NCBI GenBank assembly: GCA_009379815.1
Contig: WHSY01000013.1
Location: 30,113 to 66,771, forward strand
DNA length: 36,659 bases
From: Pseudonocardiaceae bacterium
GTDB lineage: Bacteria; Actinomycetota; Actinomycetes; Mycobacteriales; Pseudonocardiaceae
Direction of reading: 5' to 3'
Shown: positions 1 to 7,797 of the stretch, piece after piece
Position numbering within the stretch: position 1 is the first letter of the stretch
How the letters are laid out: each line of letters begins with the position of its first letter
The notes under the pieces: generated by a model
Seen by the model: only the letters and a program-made list of their open reading frames with translations
Databases searched by the model: none
What the model was told of the DNA's origin: nothing
Made by a program: the position numbers and the translations under genes

Positions 1-353
1 AGCAGCCACCACTGCCCGGTCGATGCCACCAGTGCGAGCCCGGCCGCGGCGGCGAGACCGAAGCAGCCCAGCGCCGCGATGCGCACCTGCGTTGGTGCCG
101 CTGCGCCCGAGCCGACCAACCGCATCGGGCCGACCCGGTCGTCGTCGGCGCCGCGGACCCCGTCGGAGTAGTCGTTGGCGTAGTTGACCCCGACCACCAG
201 CGCCAGCGCGACGAGCAGCGCCAGCACGGCCCTGGTCCACGACAGGTCCGCGGATGCCGCGGTTGCGGTCCCGATGCCCGCCAGTACCGGGGCGACGGCG
301 TTGGGCAGCGTCCGCAGCCTCGCTCCCTCGACCCACTGCACCAGGCTCGCCAC
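1..353 (-). CDS. menA: MenA, 1,4-dihydroxy-2-naphthoate polyprenyltransferase (5' part only)
   Basis: This UbiA-superfamily membrane enzyme joins a polyprenyl chain to 1,4-dihydroxy-2-naphthoate to give demethylmenaquinone. Only the first ~117 codons are in the window; the gene runs off the left edge. I translated the minus strand. The N-terminus reads [19 protein letters not shown], followed by a hydrophobic stretch and the prenyl-diphosphate/Mg-binding segment [10 protein letters not shown] with [17 protein letters not shown] after it. This closely resembles mycobacterial MenA. GTG at 353 gives the family-typical start; an in-frame GTG at 362 is possible. The upstream secreted-protein gene ends 17 bp before this start, so the two are probably co-transcribed. 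Confidence 0.93.
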   Translation of the reverse strand, partial: MASLVQWVEGARLRTLPNAVAPVLAGIGTATAASADLSWTRAVLALLVALALVVGVNYANDYSDGVRGADDDRVGPMRLVGSGAAAPTQVRIAALGCFGLAAAAGLALVASTGQWWL

Positions 354-369
354 GCCGGCCACCCTACGG

Positions 370-1623
370 TCAGCAGGGGCGGATGCCCGGGGGTGTGGCG
401 ACGTGCGCCGCGGAGACGAACTGGCCGGGCCCGATACGCAGCCACTGGTTCGTCGTGCCCTCGCTGCCCGAGACCCGCTGCCCCGCCGCGACGCACTCCA
501 CGCGCAGCTGGGCGTGCTGGGCGGCCAGGCCCACCGCGCGGTGGTCCGACGACGGGCCGGTGCGTACGTTCAGCAGGTAGGACCGCACCGCGGCAACCGG
601 ACCCGAGGCGGTCCACAGGTAGCTCACCGTGACCCAGCTGTTGTCCCGCAGCCGCAGCCCGTCCCAGAAGGTGCCGTCCGCCAGGTCGATGCCTGCCGGG
701 TTGGTCACCACACGGCCGAACTGGTCGCGGCCGGCGTTGTAGCCCTCCTCGTAGGCGGCCTGTGCCTGCGGCAGGCCCTGTGCCAGGTCTTGCCAGGACT
801 GCCGGATGTCCGACGGGTTCCAGTAGTCGTCGGTGGTGTTCCACGGCCCGAGGTCCCATACCGGCGCCCACTCGCAGCGGCCGTTGTCGGCGCAGACCTT
901 CACCGTGTAGTCGCCGGTGTCGCGCGGAGACAGACCGCGGCTGGAGGGGAGTGCGACGAAGTGGTCGCGCTCCCGGACGACGTGCCCGTTGGCGGTGGTC
1001 CCGCCGACCAGGCCCTCGCGGGTGGCGAAGACCCGGGAGGTGCTGGTCCTGGGACCCAGCCGCAACCGGATGGTGGCCGCGCGGTCGGCGACGAGCTGCA
1101 GCGAGTGCACCACCGGGCTCGCGCCACCGTCACCGGCCAGCAGCGTCACTCTGGCCTGCACGGTGCGCACCGCCGACTCGAGCACCGCGGGGGAACCGGG
1201 ACGGGCCGGGATCCACTCGGTCCACGAGCCGTCGTCGCGGAGCCCGCGCACATCGACGATCACGTCCGACCCTGCGGGCACGTCGGCGCTGGGCTCGACG
1301 GCGATGCGGTTGGCAGGCGTTGCGAGGTCGTGCGGTGCGGCCACGAACAGGCCCCGGGCCCGATCGCCGCCCATGCTCGCGCCGCGGGTCGCCCGGCCTG
1401 TGGTGCTGCGCAGTTGCAGGCCGTCGGCGGTGGTGCGGACGTTGGTGTCGTTGCGGTCGCTGGTGAGGTCGACCGTCCAGGTGGTTTCCTGCGGGGCCTG
1501 GGCGGTGGCGGGCGGGGCCGGCGCTGTGACCGCCACCGCGACCGCTGCCAGGACCGCCGCGCTGAGCACGCCCACGAGGGTGTCCCTCCGGGCGCGGTGG
1601 CGGTTCCGGGTAGGCGCCGTCAC
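370..1623 (-). CDS. Secreted protein with C-terminal bacterial SH3-like domain
   Basis: This is a 417-residue exported protein of unknown function. Residues ~10-40 form a signal peptide: a basic run, then a long Ala/Val hydrophobic core ending near PPATAQA. The middle (~45-200) looks like a beta-rich module with motifs such as [11 protein letters not shown] and WTEWIPA. A further conserved block contains [23 protein letters not shown] and [16 protein letters not shown]. Residues ~345-410 resemble a bacterial SH3 domain ([12 protein letters not shown] ... [10 protein letters not shown]), suggesting cell-wall binding. I see no clear catalytic motif. The GTG at 1623 follows a good GGAAGGAG ribosome site and gives a clean signal peptide; the long upstream extension of this frame is not coding. 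It lies just upstream of menA. A cell-wall role is inferred only from the export signal and SH3 fold. Confidence 0.8.
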   Translation of the reverse strand: MTAPTRNRHRARRDTLVGVLSAAVLAAVAVAVTAPAPPATAQAPQETTWTVDLTSDRNDTNVRTTADGLQLRSTTGRATRGASMGGDRARGLFVAAPHDLATPANRIAVEPSADVPAGSDVIVDVRGLRDDGSWTEWIPARPGSPAVLESAVRTVQARVTLLAGDGGASPVVHSLQLVADRAATIRLRLGPRTSTSRVFATREGLVGGTTANGHVVRERDHFVALPSSRGLSPRDTGDYTVKVCADNGRCEWAPVWDLGPWNTTDDYWNPSDIRQSWQDLAQGLPQAQAAYEEGYNAGRDQFGRVVTNPAGIDLADGTFWDGLRLRDNSWVTVSYLWTASGPVAAVRSYLLNVRTGPSSDHRAVGLAAQHAQLRVECVAAGQRVSGSEGTTNQWLRIGPGQFVSAAHVATPPGIRPC

Positions 1624-1787
1624 CGGTGCTCCTTCCGTGCGCCATCGGGGCCGTCCGGACGTTCGCCAGCTCTCGATACCCCGGTACGTGATACCCGTGG
1701 TGCTCGTGGTTCTGGTGAGGTGTTTGTGTCCGGTGTGAACAGGAGAACCCGCAGCACCAGCCGCGTCAACCTGGGGACGGACCCCGA

Positions 1788-1805
1788 CTGAGTGAAACAA
1801 CTCAG
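1788..1805 (-). terminator. Small inverted repeat after menE
   Basis: CTGAGT and ACTCAG arms (6 bp) flank a 6-nt loop about 45-60 nt past the menE stop. The rest of the 1624-1847 gap shows nothing else I can support. This is a weak terminator candidate because the stem is short. Confidence 0.25.
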
Positions 1806-1847
1806 CGGTCTTCACGTGGAGTAATCGAGCTGCGTCGGCGTTGCCGG

Positions 1848-2981
1848 TCAGGCAGGTGCACCGCCGAGCAGGTCGGCCACCGCGCGGCGGTCGGGTTTGC
1901 CCACCCCGAGCAGGGGCAGCGCATCGAGCAGGACGACCTGCTTGGGAGCGTGGGTGCCGGGCAGCCTGCCCCGGGCGGCGGCCAGCAGGTCGGCGGGATC
2001 GGGGGGCCGCGACGGGTCGGCCGGCACGACGGCGGCGACCAGCCGCTGGCCCCACTGCGCATCCGGGAGGCCGACGACGCAGGTGGCCCAGACCCCGGGC
2101 ATCGGGTCCAGGACGGCCTCGACGTCGGCCGGGGCCACGTTGACCCCGCCGGTGACGATCACGTCGTCGGCCCGTCCGAGTACCCGCAGCGTCCCGTCGG
2201 TCTCCCACTGCCCCAGGTCGGAGGTGCGCAACCAGCCGTCGCGGAACGTCGGGTCGTCCGGGCGCCCGAGGTAGCCGGTTGCGAGTACCGGGCCGGCCAC
2301 CTCGATCCGGCGGGCGGGAGACAGCCGCAGCCGCACGCCGTCGAGCGGGTAGCCGTCGTAGACGCAGCCGCCGCACGTCTCCGACATCCCGTACGTCGTG
2401 ACGACCGCGACGCCCGCGTCACGGGCCCGGTCGACCAGGCCCGTGGGCGCGGCGGCACCGCCGAGCAGCACCGCGTCGAACGCGGCCACCGCCGCAGGCT
2501 CGCCGTCGAGCATCCGTTGCAGCTGGGTCGGGACCAGCGAGGTATAGCACCGCGCGCCCGTGCTCCGAGACGTCCGGTGCATCAGCCGCCCAGCACCGGC
2601 GGCGAAGGCGGCGGTGTCGAACCCGTCGCGCAGGTCGAGCACCTCCGGCTCGGTGCCGGCCAGCGCCGCCCGTACGAGCACCTGCAGCCCGGCGACGTGC
2701 TCCGCCGGCAGGGCCAGCAGCCAGTGGCCGGGGCCGCCGAGCCGCGCGTGGGTGGCGGTGGCCGAGGCAGCCAAGGCGCTGGTGGGAAGAAGCACGCGCT
2801 TGGGCTCGCCGGTGGCCCCCGACGTGGTCACCACGACCTGCGACGGTCCCGGATCGGTGGCGGGCGGGTCGTCCCGAGTGCCGATCGGCGCGAGCGCGGG
2901 CCCGCCTGCCAGCGTGACGTCCAGCGCCGCGCGCAGCTCGGTGACGGCGGCGGGGGAGCCGTCGCACCGGATCACCCGCAT
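1848..2981 (-). CDS. menE: MenE, o-succinylbenzoate--CoA ligase
   Basis: This adenylate-forming enzyme (ANL superfamily) activates o-succinylbenzoate with ATP and CoA to give OSB-CoA, the substrate of MenB. The 377-residue protein has the phosphate-binding motif TTSGATGEPK (~85-95), the adenine/aryl motif TTYGMSETCGG (~235-245), the hinge region GWLRTSDLG, the GRADDVIVTGGVNVAP loop, and the C-terminal catalytic lysine in GVGKPDRRAV. The length matches the short actinobacterial MenE form. The ATG at 2981 begins MRVIRCDGS; the longer upstream frame belongs to an integrase relic and is not part of MenE. The gene lies downstream of menB in the same orientation, but a 10.8-kb element now separates them, so it may have lost a shared promoter. 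Confidence 0.93.
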   Translation of the reverse strand: MRVIRCDGSPAAVTELRAALDVTLAGGPALAPIGTRDDPPATDPGPSQVVVTTSGATGEPKRVLLPTSALAASATATHARLGGPGHWLLALPAEHVAGLQVLVRAALAGTEPEVLDLRDGFDTAAFAAGAGRLMHRTSRSTGARCYTSLVPTQLQRMLDGEPAAVAAFDAVLLGGAAAPTGLVDRARDAGVAVVTTYGMSETCGGCVYDGYPLDGVRLRLSPARRIEVAGPVLATGYLGRPDDPTFRDGWLRTSDLGQWETDGTLRVLGRADDVIVTGGVNVAPADVEAVLDPMPGVWATCVVGLPDAQWGQRLVAAVVPADPSRPPDPADLLAAARGRLPGTHAPKQVVLLDALPLLGVGKPDRRAVADLLGGAPA

Positions 2982-3178
2982 CGGTGGTACCGGGCAAGCG
3001 CCCGAAAGTAGTCTCTGACCTGCACCGGAGCCTTGTTGGACCCTCGGGCGGTCCGCACTGGGTCCGCAGCGGTGGACGCCCATGCGAGATCGACCGTGGT
3101 GCGGATCCGGTCCTCGCTGTCAGGCATGAGGTGACCGTAGACGCTCAGGACGAGAGCGGCGTCATTGTGGTCGAGCCG
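2972..3178 (-). pseudogene. Relic of a tyrosine integrase (C-terminal fragment)
   Basis: Reading the minus strand gives about 68 codons beginning RLDHNDAALVLSVYGHLM and continuing PDSEDRIRTTVDLAWAS. This matches the end of an actinobacterial tyrosine recombinase, where the family pattern is RLGH-TDA-LVL-VYGHLM. The same segment of the intact integrase in this window reads RLGHTDATLVLQVYGHLM, so the two are homologous but clearly diverged. The catalytic Tyr is kept, but Gly of the GH motif is Asp. Upstream of Arg the frame no longer resembles an integrase, so the core domain is gone. The frame ends at 2972, overlapping the start of menE by 10 bp. It lies outside the current element, between its left attachment site and menE, as expected for the remains of an earlier integration at this locus. 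Confidence 0.75.
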
Positions 3179-3408
3179 ACTCAGCGCACCGTCAGTGCGC
3201 CCGTGCCGACCAGGCCGAGACCACCGATCACGAGCACGTTTCCCGCGAAAGGCGTACGGCTAGTCGCCCACGCGAGCTGATCCGAGGCCGCCACCGCAGA
3301 TTGTCCGCAAGACGTCGTAAACCCTCGGGACAACTCGTCACACGCTGAACGGTATAGGTGCAGGTCGGACGGGTCGTGAGGGGTATTGGCGCTGGTCGCG
3401 AAACCCCG

Positions 3409-3428
3409 GTCAGTAGTACCAGGGGAAC
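3409..3428. repeat. Left attachment site (attL), 20-bp core
   Basis: GTCAGTAGTACCAGGGGAAC is identical to 14224-14243. On the minus strand it encodes Phe-Pro-Trp-Tyr-Tyr-stop, the MenB C-terminus. Just inside the element the same frame reads RTGAL before FPWYY, whereas host MenB reads PDWSA there, so this side carries only the core and not host menB. Confidence 0.9.
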
Positions 3429-3626
3429 AACGCCCCGGTTCGGTTCACCCGACCGGGCTACCAGCGGGAACGGCGTCGAGAGCCGTTCTGACCTGCTGAG
3501 ACACCTATCCCGGTGCGTCCCGGTCACACCCGGACAGTCCCGGTCGAAACCTTGCGGCGACGGCCCACAGACGGCCCCGCATCGTCCACTGCGGACACAC
3601 CCCCATTCGTCCGGCAGAAAGCCGGC

Positions 3627-3663
3627 GGCCCTGACGCGCGCCTCGGGAGCGCCCGTCAGGGCC
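3627..3663 (+). promoter_or_regulatory. 10-bp inverted repeat in the leader of the transfer operon
   Basis: GGCCCTGACG (3627-3636) and CGTCAGGGCC (3654-3663) are perfect arms around a 17-nt loop. They lie 32 bp upstream of the first transfer-operon start. This could be an operator or a leader hairpin. Apart from it, the 3429-3695 stretch holds no gene I can support. Confidence 0.35.
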
Positions 3664-3695
3664 TGTCCACCACCAGACATCACCTGGAGGAAGAC

Positions 3696-4106
3696 GTGCC
3701 CAAGTCAACCACCTGTCAGCTCGTAGAGGGCTGCGACCGCACCGCCATGGTGCATTGCATTACCCGCAGCGGGGTCTTCACCGGCTGCCAGGAGCACGTC
3801 AACCGGGCCACCGCCCGCAGGCGCGACTACCTCGACGTGGACGCCTACGGTCCCGACCCGCTACTGGACCGCCCCGGGCGGGACTGGCTGACCGATGTGA
3901 TCGTCGAGCACCTGGAGCACCACCACGGGCAGGCGCCGGTCGCGGTCGAGTACGCCGTGGTCTACCAGACGCTGCGCGACGACGGCGGCGGGTTCTGCGG
4001 TGCGATCACCCCGATCGAGCAGGGCGCGACCGTCACCCGGGGTCTGCTGCTCGACACCGCGGCCGACACCGGCGAGCGCATCGAGGGCGGTGCCCGCGAT
4101 GAGTGA
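3696..4106 (+). CDS. Small Cys-rich protein, first gene of the transfer operon
   Basis: This 136-residue protein is of unknown function. GTG at 3696 is chosen because GGAGG sits 7 bp upstream and because the longer upstream frame is low-complexity and lacks a ribosome site. The N-terminus carries regularly spaced Cys/His (Cys7, Cys13, Cys21, Cys31, His34), suggesting a small zinc-binding module. The remainder is acidic and probably globular (EHLEHHHGQAP, AVVYQTLRDDGG). Its stop overlaps the start of the next gene by 8 bp, so it is translationally coupled to the transfer genes. Small proteins like this are common beside TraB/TraSA-type genes in actinomycete elements, but I do not recognise the family. 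Confidence 0.75.
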   Translation: MPKSTTCQLVEGCDRTAMVHCITRSGVFTGCQEHVNRATARRRDYLDVDAYGPDPLLDRPGRDWLTDVIVEHLEHHHGQAPVAVEYAVVYQTLRDDGGGFCGAITPIEQGATVTRGLLLDTAADTGERIEGGARDE

Positions 4107-4500
4107 GCACACGTTCCCGACCCGGCCCGGCGACATCGACCAGGAGACGACGCTGCGGTGGCTGGTCGACCACTTCGGATACCACGCGGTGGCGCTGCTC
4201 GACCACCGGGAGTCGCTGCGCCAGCTGTGGCCGCACGAGGTGGTGGCCCACAGCCTCGCGACGCTGGCCTACAGCACCGAGCTGGCCGACCGCTGCACCA
4301 GCGGGCAGTGGGTGTGCGCCGCGGACGCGCTCGCCGCGGGCGCCAGCCTCACGCAGGTGGGCGCGGCGATGGGTGTGCACCCACCGGAGGACGTGCGCAT
4401 CGGACTCGGGGTGTGGGCCGCCGCGCAGCGGCGCTACGGCCACATCGGCACCGACCGCTACGACGCGGTGATGGCACTGATCCAGGAAGAGGTGCAGTGA
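4099..4500 (+). CDS. Unknown 133-residue protein of the transfer operon
   Basis: This is a helical, soluble-looking protein with no signal peptide or membrane segment. The sequence starts MSEHTFPTRPGDIDQETTL and contains a region ASLTQVGAAMGVHPPEDVR (~95-113) that resembles a helix-turn-helix (a resistance to classification remains because flanking helices are not typical). A DNA-binding role is therefore possible but unproven. The ATG at 4099 overlaps the end of the preceding gene. The TGA at 4498-4500 shares its A with the ATG of the next gene. It sits in a five-gene cluster with overlapping ends leading to the FtsK-like translocase, which suggests a shared transfer function. Confidence 0.75.
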   Translation: MSEHTFPTRPGDIDQETTLRWLVDHFGYHAVALLDHRESLRQLWPHEVVAHSLATLAYSTELADRCTSGQWVCAADALAAGASLTQVGAAMGVHPPEDVRIGLGVWAAAQRRYGHIGTDRYDAVMALIQEEVQ

Positions 4501-4664
4501 TGGGAAACGTCCTACAGCTGCTCAAGAAAGCGATCATCGCCGTTGCGCTGATCATGCTGTTCTTCACCGCGTTCACGACCGCCCAGGTTTCCGTCGTCCT
4601 CGAGATGCTCGGCGGCGGGCTGGAGAACATCGTCAACGCACTCACGTCGGCGGTGGGCTCGTGA
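4500..4664 (+). CDS. 54-residue single-pass membrane protein
   Basis: The start ATG uses the last base of the previous stop (TGATG). The short protein begins MGNVLQLLKKAIIAVALIM and continues into FFTAFTTAQVSVVLEMLGG. One clear transmembrane helix spans ~residues 11-32, with a short basic N-terminus and an amphipathic tail. It is too small to assign to a family by eye. Small membrane proteins (Spd-type) beside traB in Streptomyces plasmids act in plasmid spread between compartments, and this could be a functional analogue; that is inference from position and topology. The next gene starts inside its final codons. Confidence 0.7.
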   Translation: MGNVLQLLKKAIIAVALIMLFFTAFTTAQVSVVLEMLGGGLENIVNALTSAVGS

Positions 4665-5041
4665 CCGCCCGGCGCAAGCTCGCTGTCCTCGCGAAGGTCC
4701 GCGGCTACCCGGACGGCGAACACGCGGCCGCCGAGGTGCTGTCCCGGCCGCTGCGCGACGTCCGCAAGGGCCTGACCCCGGAGGACACCGACCGCGTCAT
4801 CGAGGCGCTGGAGACGCGGCGCAGCACGCGGCGTTCGCAGCGCCGGAAGGGCAAGGGCATGAGCAAGGCGGGCAGCCCCGATCGCACGTGGGCGCTGGTC
4901 GGTGTCGGCGGCGCCGCCGCGGCGTGGCTGGTGGTGCCCGGCACGGCGGCGGCGTGGGCCGCTGCCGCCGCAGCCGCGCTGGTGTCGGGCGTCGCCGTGT
5001 GGCAGTGGGCAGAGGACCTGATCGGAAGGGGGCGGCGGTGA
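4661..5041 (+). CDS. 126-residue membrane protein of the transfer operon
   Basis: GTG at 4661 overlaps the previous stop (GTGA). Residues 1-70 are charged and basic (TARRKLAVLAKVRGYPDGE; RRSTRRSQRRKGKG). Two closely spaced Ala/Val-rich hydrophobic segments follow at ~77-96 and ~96-115, ending WQWAEDLIGRGRR. This looks like an inner-membrane hairpin with a cytosolic basic domain that could contact DNA or the translocase. The stop overlaps the start of the FtsK-like gene by 3 bp, so the two proteins are probably made together. I do not recognise the family; a Spd-like or membrane-adaptor role is inference. Confidence 0.75.
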   Translation: MTARRKLAVLAKVRGYPDGEHAAAEVLSRPLRDVRKGLTPEDTDRVIEALETRRSTRRSQRRKGKGMSKAGSPDRTWALVGVGGAAAAWLVVPGTAAAWAAAAAAALVSGVAVWQWAEDLIGRGRR

Positions 5042-7209
5042 CCCGCCCGGAGGAGTACGGCGAGGTGGTCCCCCTACGAAGGGGGGCCACCGGCCCCGCC
5101 GAGCCGGACGGGCTCCGCGAAAAGCGCAACTCTGCGGATTTCACGGAGTCGAACGACGAGCCGGACGAGGTCGTCGACGCCGAGCTGGTGACCACACCGG
5201 TCGACCCGGAACCCACCCGGCCCACCGTCGCAGACCGGGTGGCGTTCGAGGCGCGATACCGGCCGGTGCTGCCGGCGGCGGTGGCCGATCGGGAGACACG
5301 CATCGCCGCCGAACGCTGGTTCGCGGCCCGCATGCTGCACGCCGCCGCGTTCCACGGGGTGCGGCTGCCCTGGTATGTGGCGCAGGCCGTGGGGTTCATC
5401 CCCGGCGGCGCGGCCCGGGTCCTGCGTGGCCTGGCCGGGTGGGCCGTCGACGCCGAGGCGGTGCAGCTACGGCGCTCGGCGCTGCACGTCGACGACGCCG
5501 CCACCTGGCAGAAGCTCGAACGGGACCGCGCCGATCGGGTGCGGCCACGGCGGGTGCTGCTCGCCCTCGGCACGCTGGCCGCCGTCGCCGGGGCTGCGGC
5601 GCTGCGGTTCGCCCCGCCGTGGGCGAGCTGGGCGGTTGTGGCCGCGCTGCTAGTGGGGCTGGCCTACCTGGGCCGTCCCCGCACCAGGCCGTGGATCGGG
5701 CGTGCCGTCGACATACCCGAGGCGCCCAAGCTGACCTCGGAGACCGTGACCCGGGCGCTCGGCGCGTTGGGCATCGCCGAGCTGCGCAAGGCGGCGGAGA
5801 AGGAGACCGGTATCGAGTTCCCCGCCCCGATCTGCCGCGACGGGGCGGGCTGGCGTGCCACCGTCACCTTGCCCTATGGCGTGACCGCGGCCGACGTGAT
5901 CGAGCGCCGGGATCGGCTCGCGTCCGGGCTGCGGCGCCCGCTGGGCGCGGTGTGGCCGGAGAGTGCCGGGGAGGACCATCCCGGCCAGCTGGTGCTGTGG
6001 GTGGGCGACGTGGACCTGGCGAAGGCGCGGCAGCCCGCCTGGCCGCTGGCGCGGAAGGGCGAGGCGTCGCTGTTCGAGGCGTGCCCGTTCGGGTGCGATC
6101 CCCGCGGCCGCGCGGTCGGCGTCGAGTTGATGTACAGCAACTTGTTGGTCGGCAGCCTGCCGGGTGCCGGTAAGTCGATGGCGATGCGCCTGCCGTTGCT
6201 GTTCGCGGCGCTGGACCCGACCGCTGAGCTGCACCTGGCCGAGTTGAAGGGCACCGGTGACCTCAGCCCGTTGGAGCCGGTGGCGCACCGGTACGTGTCC
6301 GGGATCGACGACGACTCCGTAGAGGAAGCACTCGACGTCATGCGCGGCGTCTACGCCGAGCTCGGCAGGCGGGCGAAGGTCATCAGTGGGCTACCGAAGG
6401 ACCTCGCACCGGAGAACAAGGTCACCGCGCAGCTGGCCGCGAAGCGCTCCCTGGGGCTGCACCCGCTGGTACTGGCGATCGACGAGGCGCAGGAGATCTT
6501 CTCCCACCCGGAGTTCGGCGCGGAGGCCGACAAGCTGGCCACCGGCCTCGTCAAGCGGGGAAGGGCGCTGGGCGTCATCGCGTTGTTCAGCACACAACGT
6601 CCCGACGCGAAGTCGTTACCCACCGGGGTCAGTGCGAACACCGGCACCAGGTTCTGCTTGCGGGTGATGGGGCAGACCGAGAACGACATGGTGCTCGGCA
6701 CGTCGATGTACAAGAACGGTTACCGGGCGACGATGTTTTCCCGCCGTGACCTCGGTGTGGGGTGGCTGGTCGGCGCCTCCGATGACCCGCAGATCTGTCG
6801 CACATACCTGGTGGACCAGGTAGCGGCCGAGCGGATCGTCGCCCGCGCCCGGGCCGCCCGCGAGGAAGCCGGGACGCTGGCCGGGCACGCGGTCGGCGAG
6901 GCACCCGACCGTGCACCCGCCGTCGATCTGCTCGACGACACGCGGGTGGTGTTCGCCACCGCCGAACGGTTGTGGAACGCCGACACCGTGGCCGGGCTCG
7001 CCCAGCTCCGACCCGACGTCTACGCCGGCTGGACCGTCGAGATGTTCGCCGCGGCGATGCGGCAGCGGTACGGCATCGAGTCACGGCAGACATGGATCGA
7101 CGGGCGCAACCGGCAAGGCATTCAGCTCGCCCAGCTGCACGCCGTGCTGGAGAACCGGGACGCCGTCCCGGCCCTAGGAGCACCTAGCGGTGACACCGAC
7201 CGGTCCTAG
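5038..7209 (+). CDS. FtsK/SpoIIIE-type DNA translocase (TraB/TraSA-like transfer protein)
   Basis: This 723-residue protein is probably the motor that moves double-stranded DNA between cells, as TraB/TraSA proteins do in actinomycete plasmids and integrative elements. The start is GTG 5038, coupled to the upstream gene by a GTGA overlap. The N-terminal ~65 residues are charged and variable. Two hydrophobic segments (~172-215) anchor it in the membrane. The motor domain has Walker A VGSLPGAGKSMAM (~residue 375) and Walker B LVLAIDEAQEIF (~480), followed by FSTQRPDAKSLP, typical of FtsK-like proteins. The C-terminus (~625-710; RLWNADTVAGLAQLRPDVY ... NRQGIQL) looks like a winged helix, the part that reads specific octamers in TraB. 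A CCTAGG cluster overlaps the end of the gene. Confidence 0.9.
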   Translation: MTRPEEYGEVVPLRRGATGPAEPDGLREKRNSADFTESNDEPDEVVDAELVTTPVDPEPTRPTVADRVAFEARYRPVLPAAVADRETRIAAERWFAARMLHAAAFHGVRLPWYVAQAVGFIPGGAARVLRGLAGWAVDAEAVQLRRSALHVDDAATWQKLERDRADRVRPRRVLLALGTLAAVAGAAALRFAPPWASWAVVAALLVGLAYLGRPRTRPWIGRAVDIPEAPKLTSETVTRALGALGIAELRKAAEKETGIEFPAPICRDGAGWRATVTLPYGVTAADVIERRDRLASGLRRPLGAVWPESAGEDHPGQLVLWVGDVDLAKARQPAWPLARKGEASLFEACPFGCDPRGRAVGVELMYSNLLVGSLPGAGKSMAMRLPLLFAALDPTAELHLAELKGTGDLSPLEPVAHRYVSGIDDDSVEEALDVMRGVYAELGRRAKVISGLPKDLAPENKVTAQLAAKRSLGLHPLVLAIDEAQEIFSHPEFGAEADKLATGLVKRGRALGVIALFSTQRPDAKSLPTGVSANTGTRFCLRVMGQTENDMVLGTSMYKNGYRATMFSRRDLGVGWLVGASDDPQICRTYLVDQVAAERIVARARAAREEAGTLAGHAVGEAPDRAPAVDLLDDTRVVFATAERLWNADTVAGLAQLRPDVYAGWTVEMFAAAMRQRYGIESRQTWIDGRNRQGIQLAQLHAVLENRDAVPALGAPSGDTDRS

Positions 7210-7283
7210 CGATCCTAGGACCACCCCTAGGGGCACCGGACCCATCGTGACCTGCGACGAGTCCGGTGCCTAGGACCTAGGAC
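7173..7283. promoter_or_regulatory. Candidate cis-acting transfer locus: CCTAGG/C repeats plus inverted repeat
   Basis: Seven CCTAG[G/C] motifs occur in about 110 bp: CCTAGG at 7173, 7214, 7226, 7269 and 7276, and CCTAGC at 7183 and 7205. Between the third and fourth CCTAGG lies a perfect 10-bp inverted repeat, GGCACCGGAC (7232-7241) and GTCCGGTGCC (7261-7270), with a 19-nt loop. TraB-type translocases bind short repeated octamers in a clt locus next to traB, and the position fits. The function is inferred. Confidence 0.5.
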
Positions 7284-7324
7284 CAGCCCCGGCGGGTGGT
7301 CCGATTCAGCGCCCGGGAGGCGTG

Positions 7325-7588
7325 ATGGACACGATCGGCCTTGCTACTAGCGCCATCGAGAACCCGACCGTGACGCTGGTGCTGCTCGGGCTGGTGTGGC
7401 TCGCCGGCTACAGCCTGACGTGCTGGTGGTGGCCATACGCCAGCTGCTCCTGGTGCGAAGCAGGCAAGCACCGGTCACCGTCCGGGAAGGCGTGGCGAAC
7501 CTGCCGCCACTGCAAAGGCAAGGGCCGCAGGATCCGGCTCGGTCGGCGGCTGTGGCGCGGCGCCGGACTCGACAAGCTGCGGAACTAG
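7325..7588 (+). CDS. Small membrane protein with CxxC zinc-ribbon motifs
   Basis: This 87-residue protein starts at ATG 7325 after a GGGAGG site; a GTG one codon earlier is also possible. A single hydrophobic segment (~17-35, VTLVLLGLVWLAGYSLTCW) is followed by CSWC (~42-45) and CRHCKGKGRR (~60-69), a pair of CxxC motifs like the zinc site in DnaJ proteins. The tail is strongly basic. It is the last plus-strand gene of the transfer module and lies beyond the CCTAGG cluster. Similar small zinc-ribbon proteins are often found beside FtsK-like genes in actinomycete elements. A membrane-bound, nucleic-acid-contacting role is plausible; no family is assigned. Confidence 0.7.
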   Translation: MDTIGLATSAIENPTVTLVLLGLVWLAGYSLTCWWWPYASCSWCEAGKHRSPSGKAWRTCRHCKGKGRRIRLGRRLWRGAGLDKLRN

Positions 7589-7615
7589 AAACACGTTCGT
7601 GGCACGATCGGTTTC

Positions 7616-7642
7616 GCTATTGGTGACAATGTCACCAATAGC
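7616..7642. promoter_or_regulatory. Perfect 27-bp palindrome between the convergent operons
   Basis: GCTATTGGTGACA and TGTCACCAATAGC are 13-bp arms around one A. As RNA this folds to a 12-bp stem with a 3-nt loop followed by GTTTTCT, so it may terminate the plus-strand transfer operon, whose last stop is 28 bp upstream. The near-contiguous symmetry and AT-rich arms also fit a protein-binding operator. The sequence cannot decide between the two. Confidence 0.55.
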
Positions 7643-7797
7643 CGTTTTCTCAAGTCGTGGGTTGATAAGCACGGCGCAAATGCGGATTTCTTATCACCTC
7701 CCGACTCGGGTGCGGGACACCCGCCGTCAGTGGTTTTCTCCCCCCACGTCGCCACAGCGGCACTCACCGCGCCCTGAGAGCGCCGTACAGCGGCGAA

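Noticed and set aside
184-1791. Long plus-strand open frame of 535 codons
   Set aside because: It is arginine/glycine/proline-rich and runs antisense to menA and the secreted SH3 protein, both with clear family features. It is a high-GC shadow frame.
370-2376. 668-codon version of the secreted protein
   Set aside because: The first ~250 codons are antisense-like and overlap menE in another frame; GTG 1623 has a ribosome site and a proper signal peptide.
2983-2998. Third attachment-site copy at the menE start (GGTGGTACCGGG)
   Set aside because: Only about 11 of 16 positions match the core, which is within what chance could give in such GC-rich DNA; mentioned only as a possible old site.
3228-3683. 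Minus-strand frame of 151 codons crossing attL
   Set aside because: It crosses the host/element boundary and has no ribosome site or recognisable domain; its MenB-like frame neighbour only reflects the att core.
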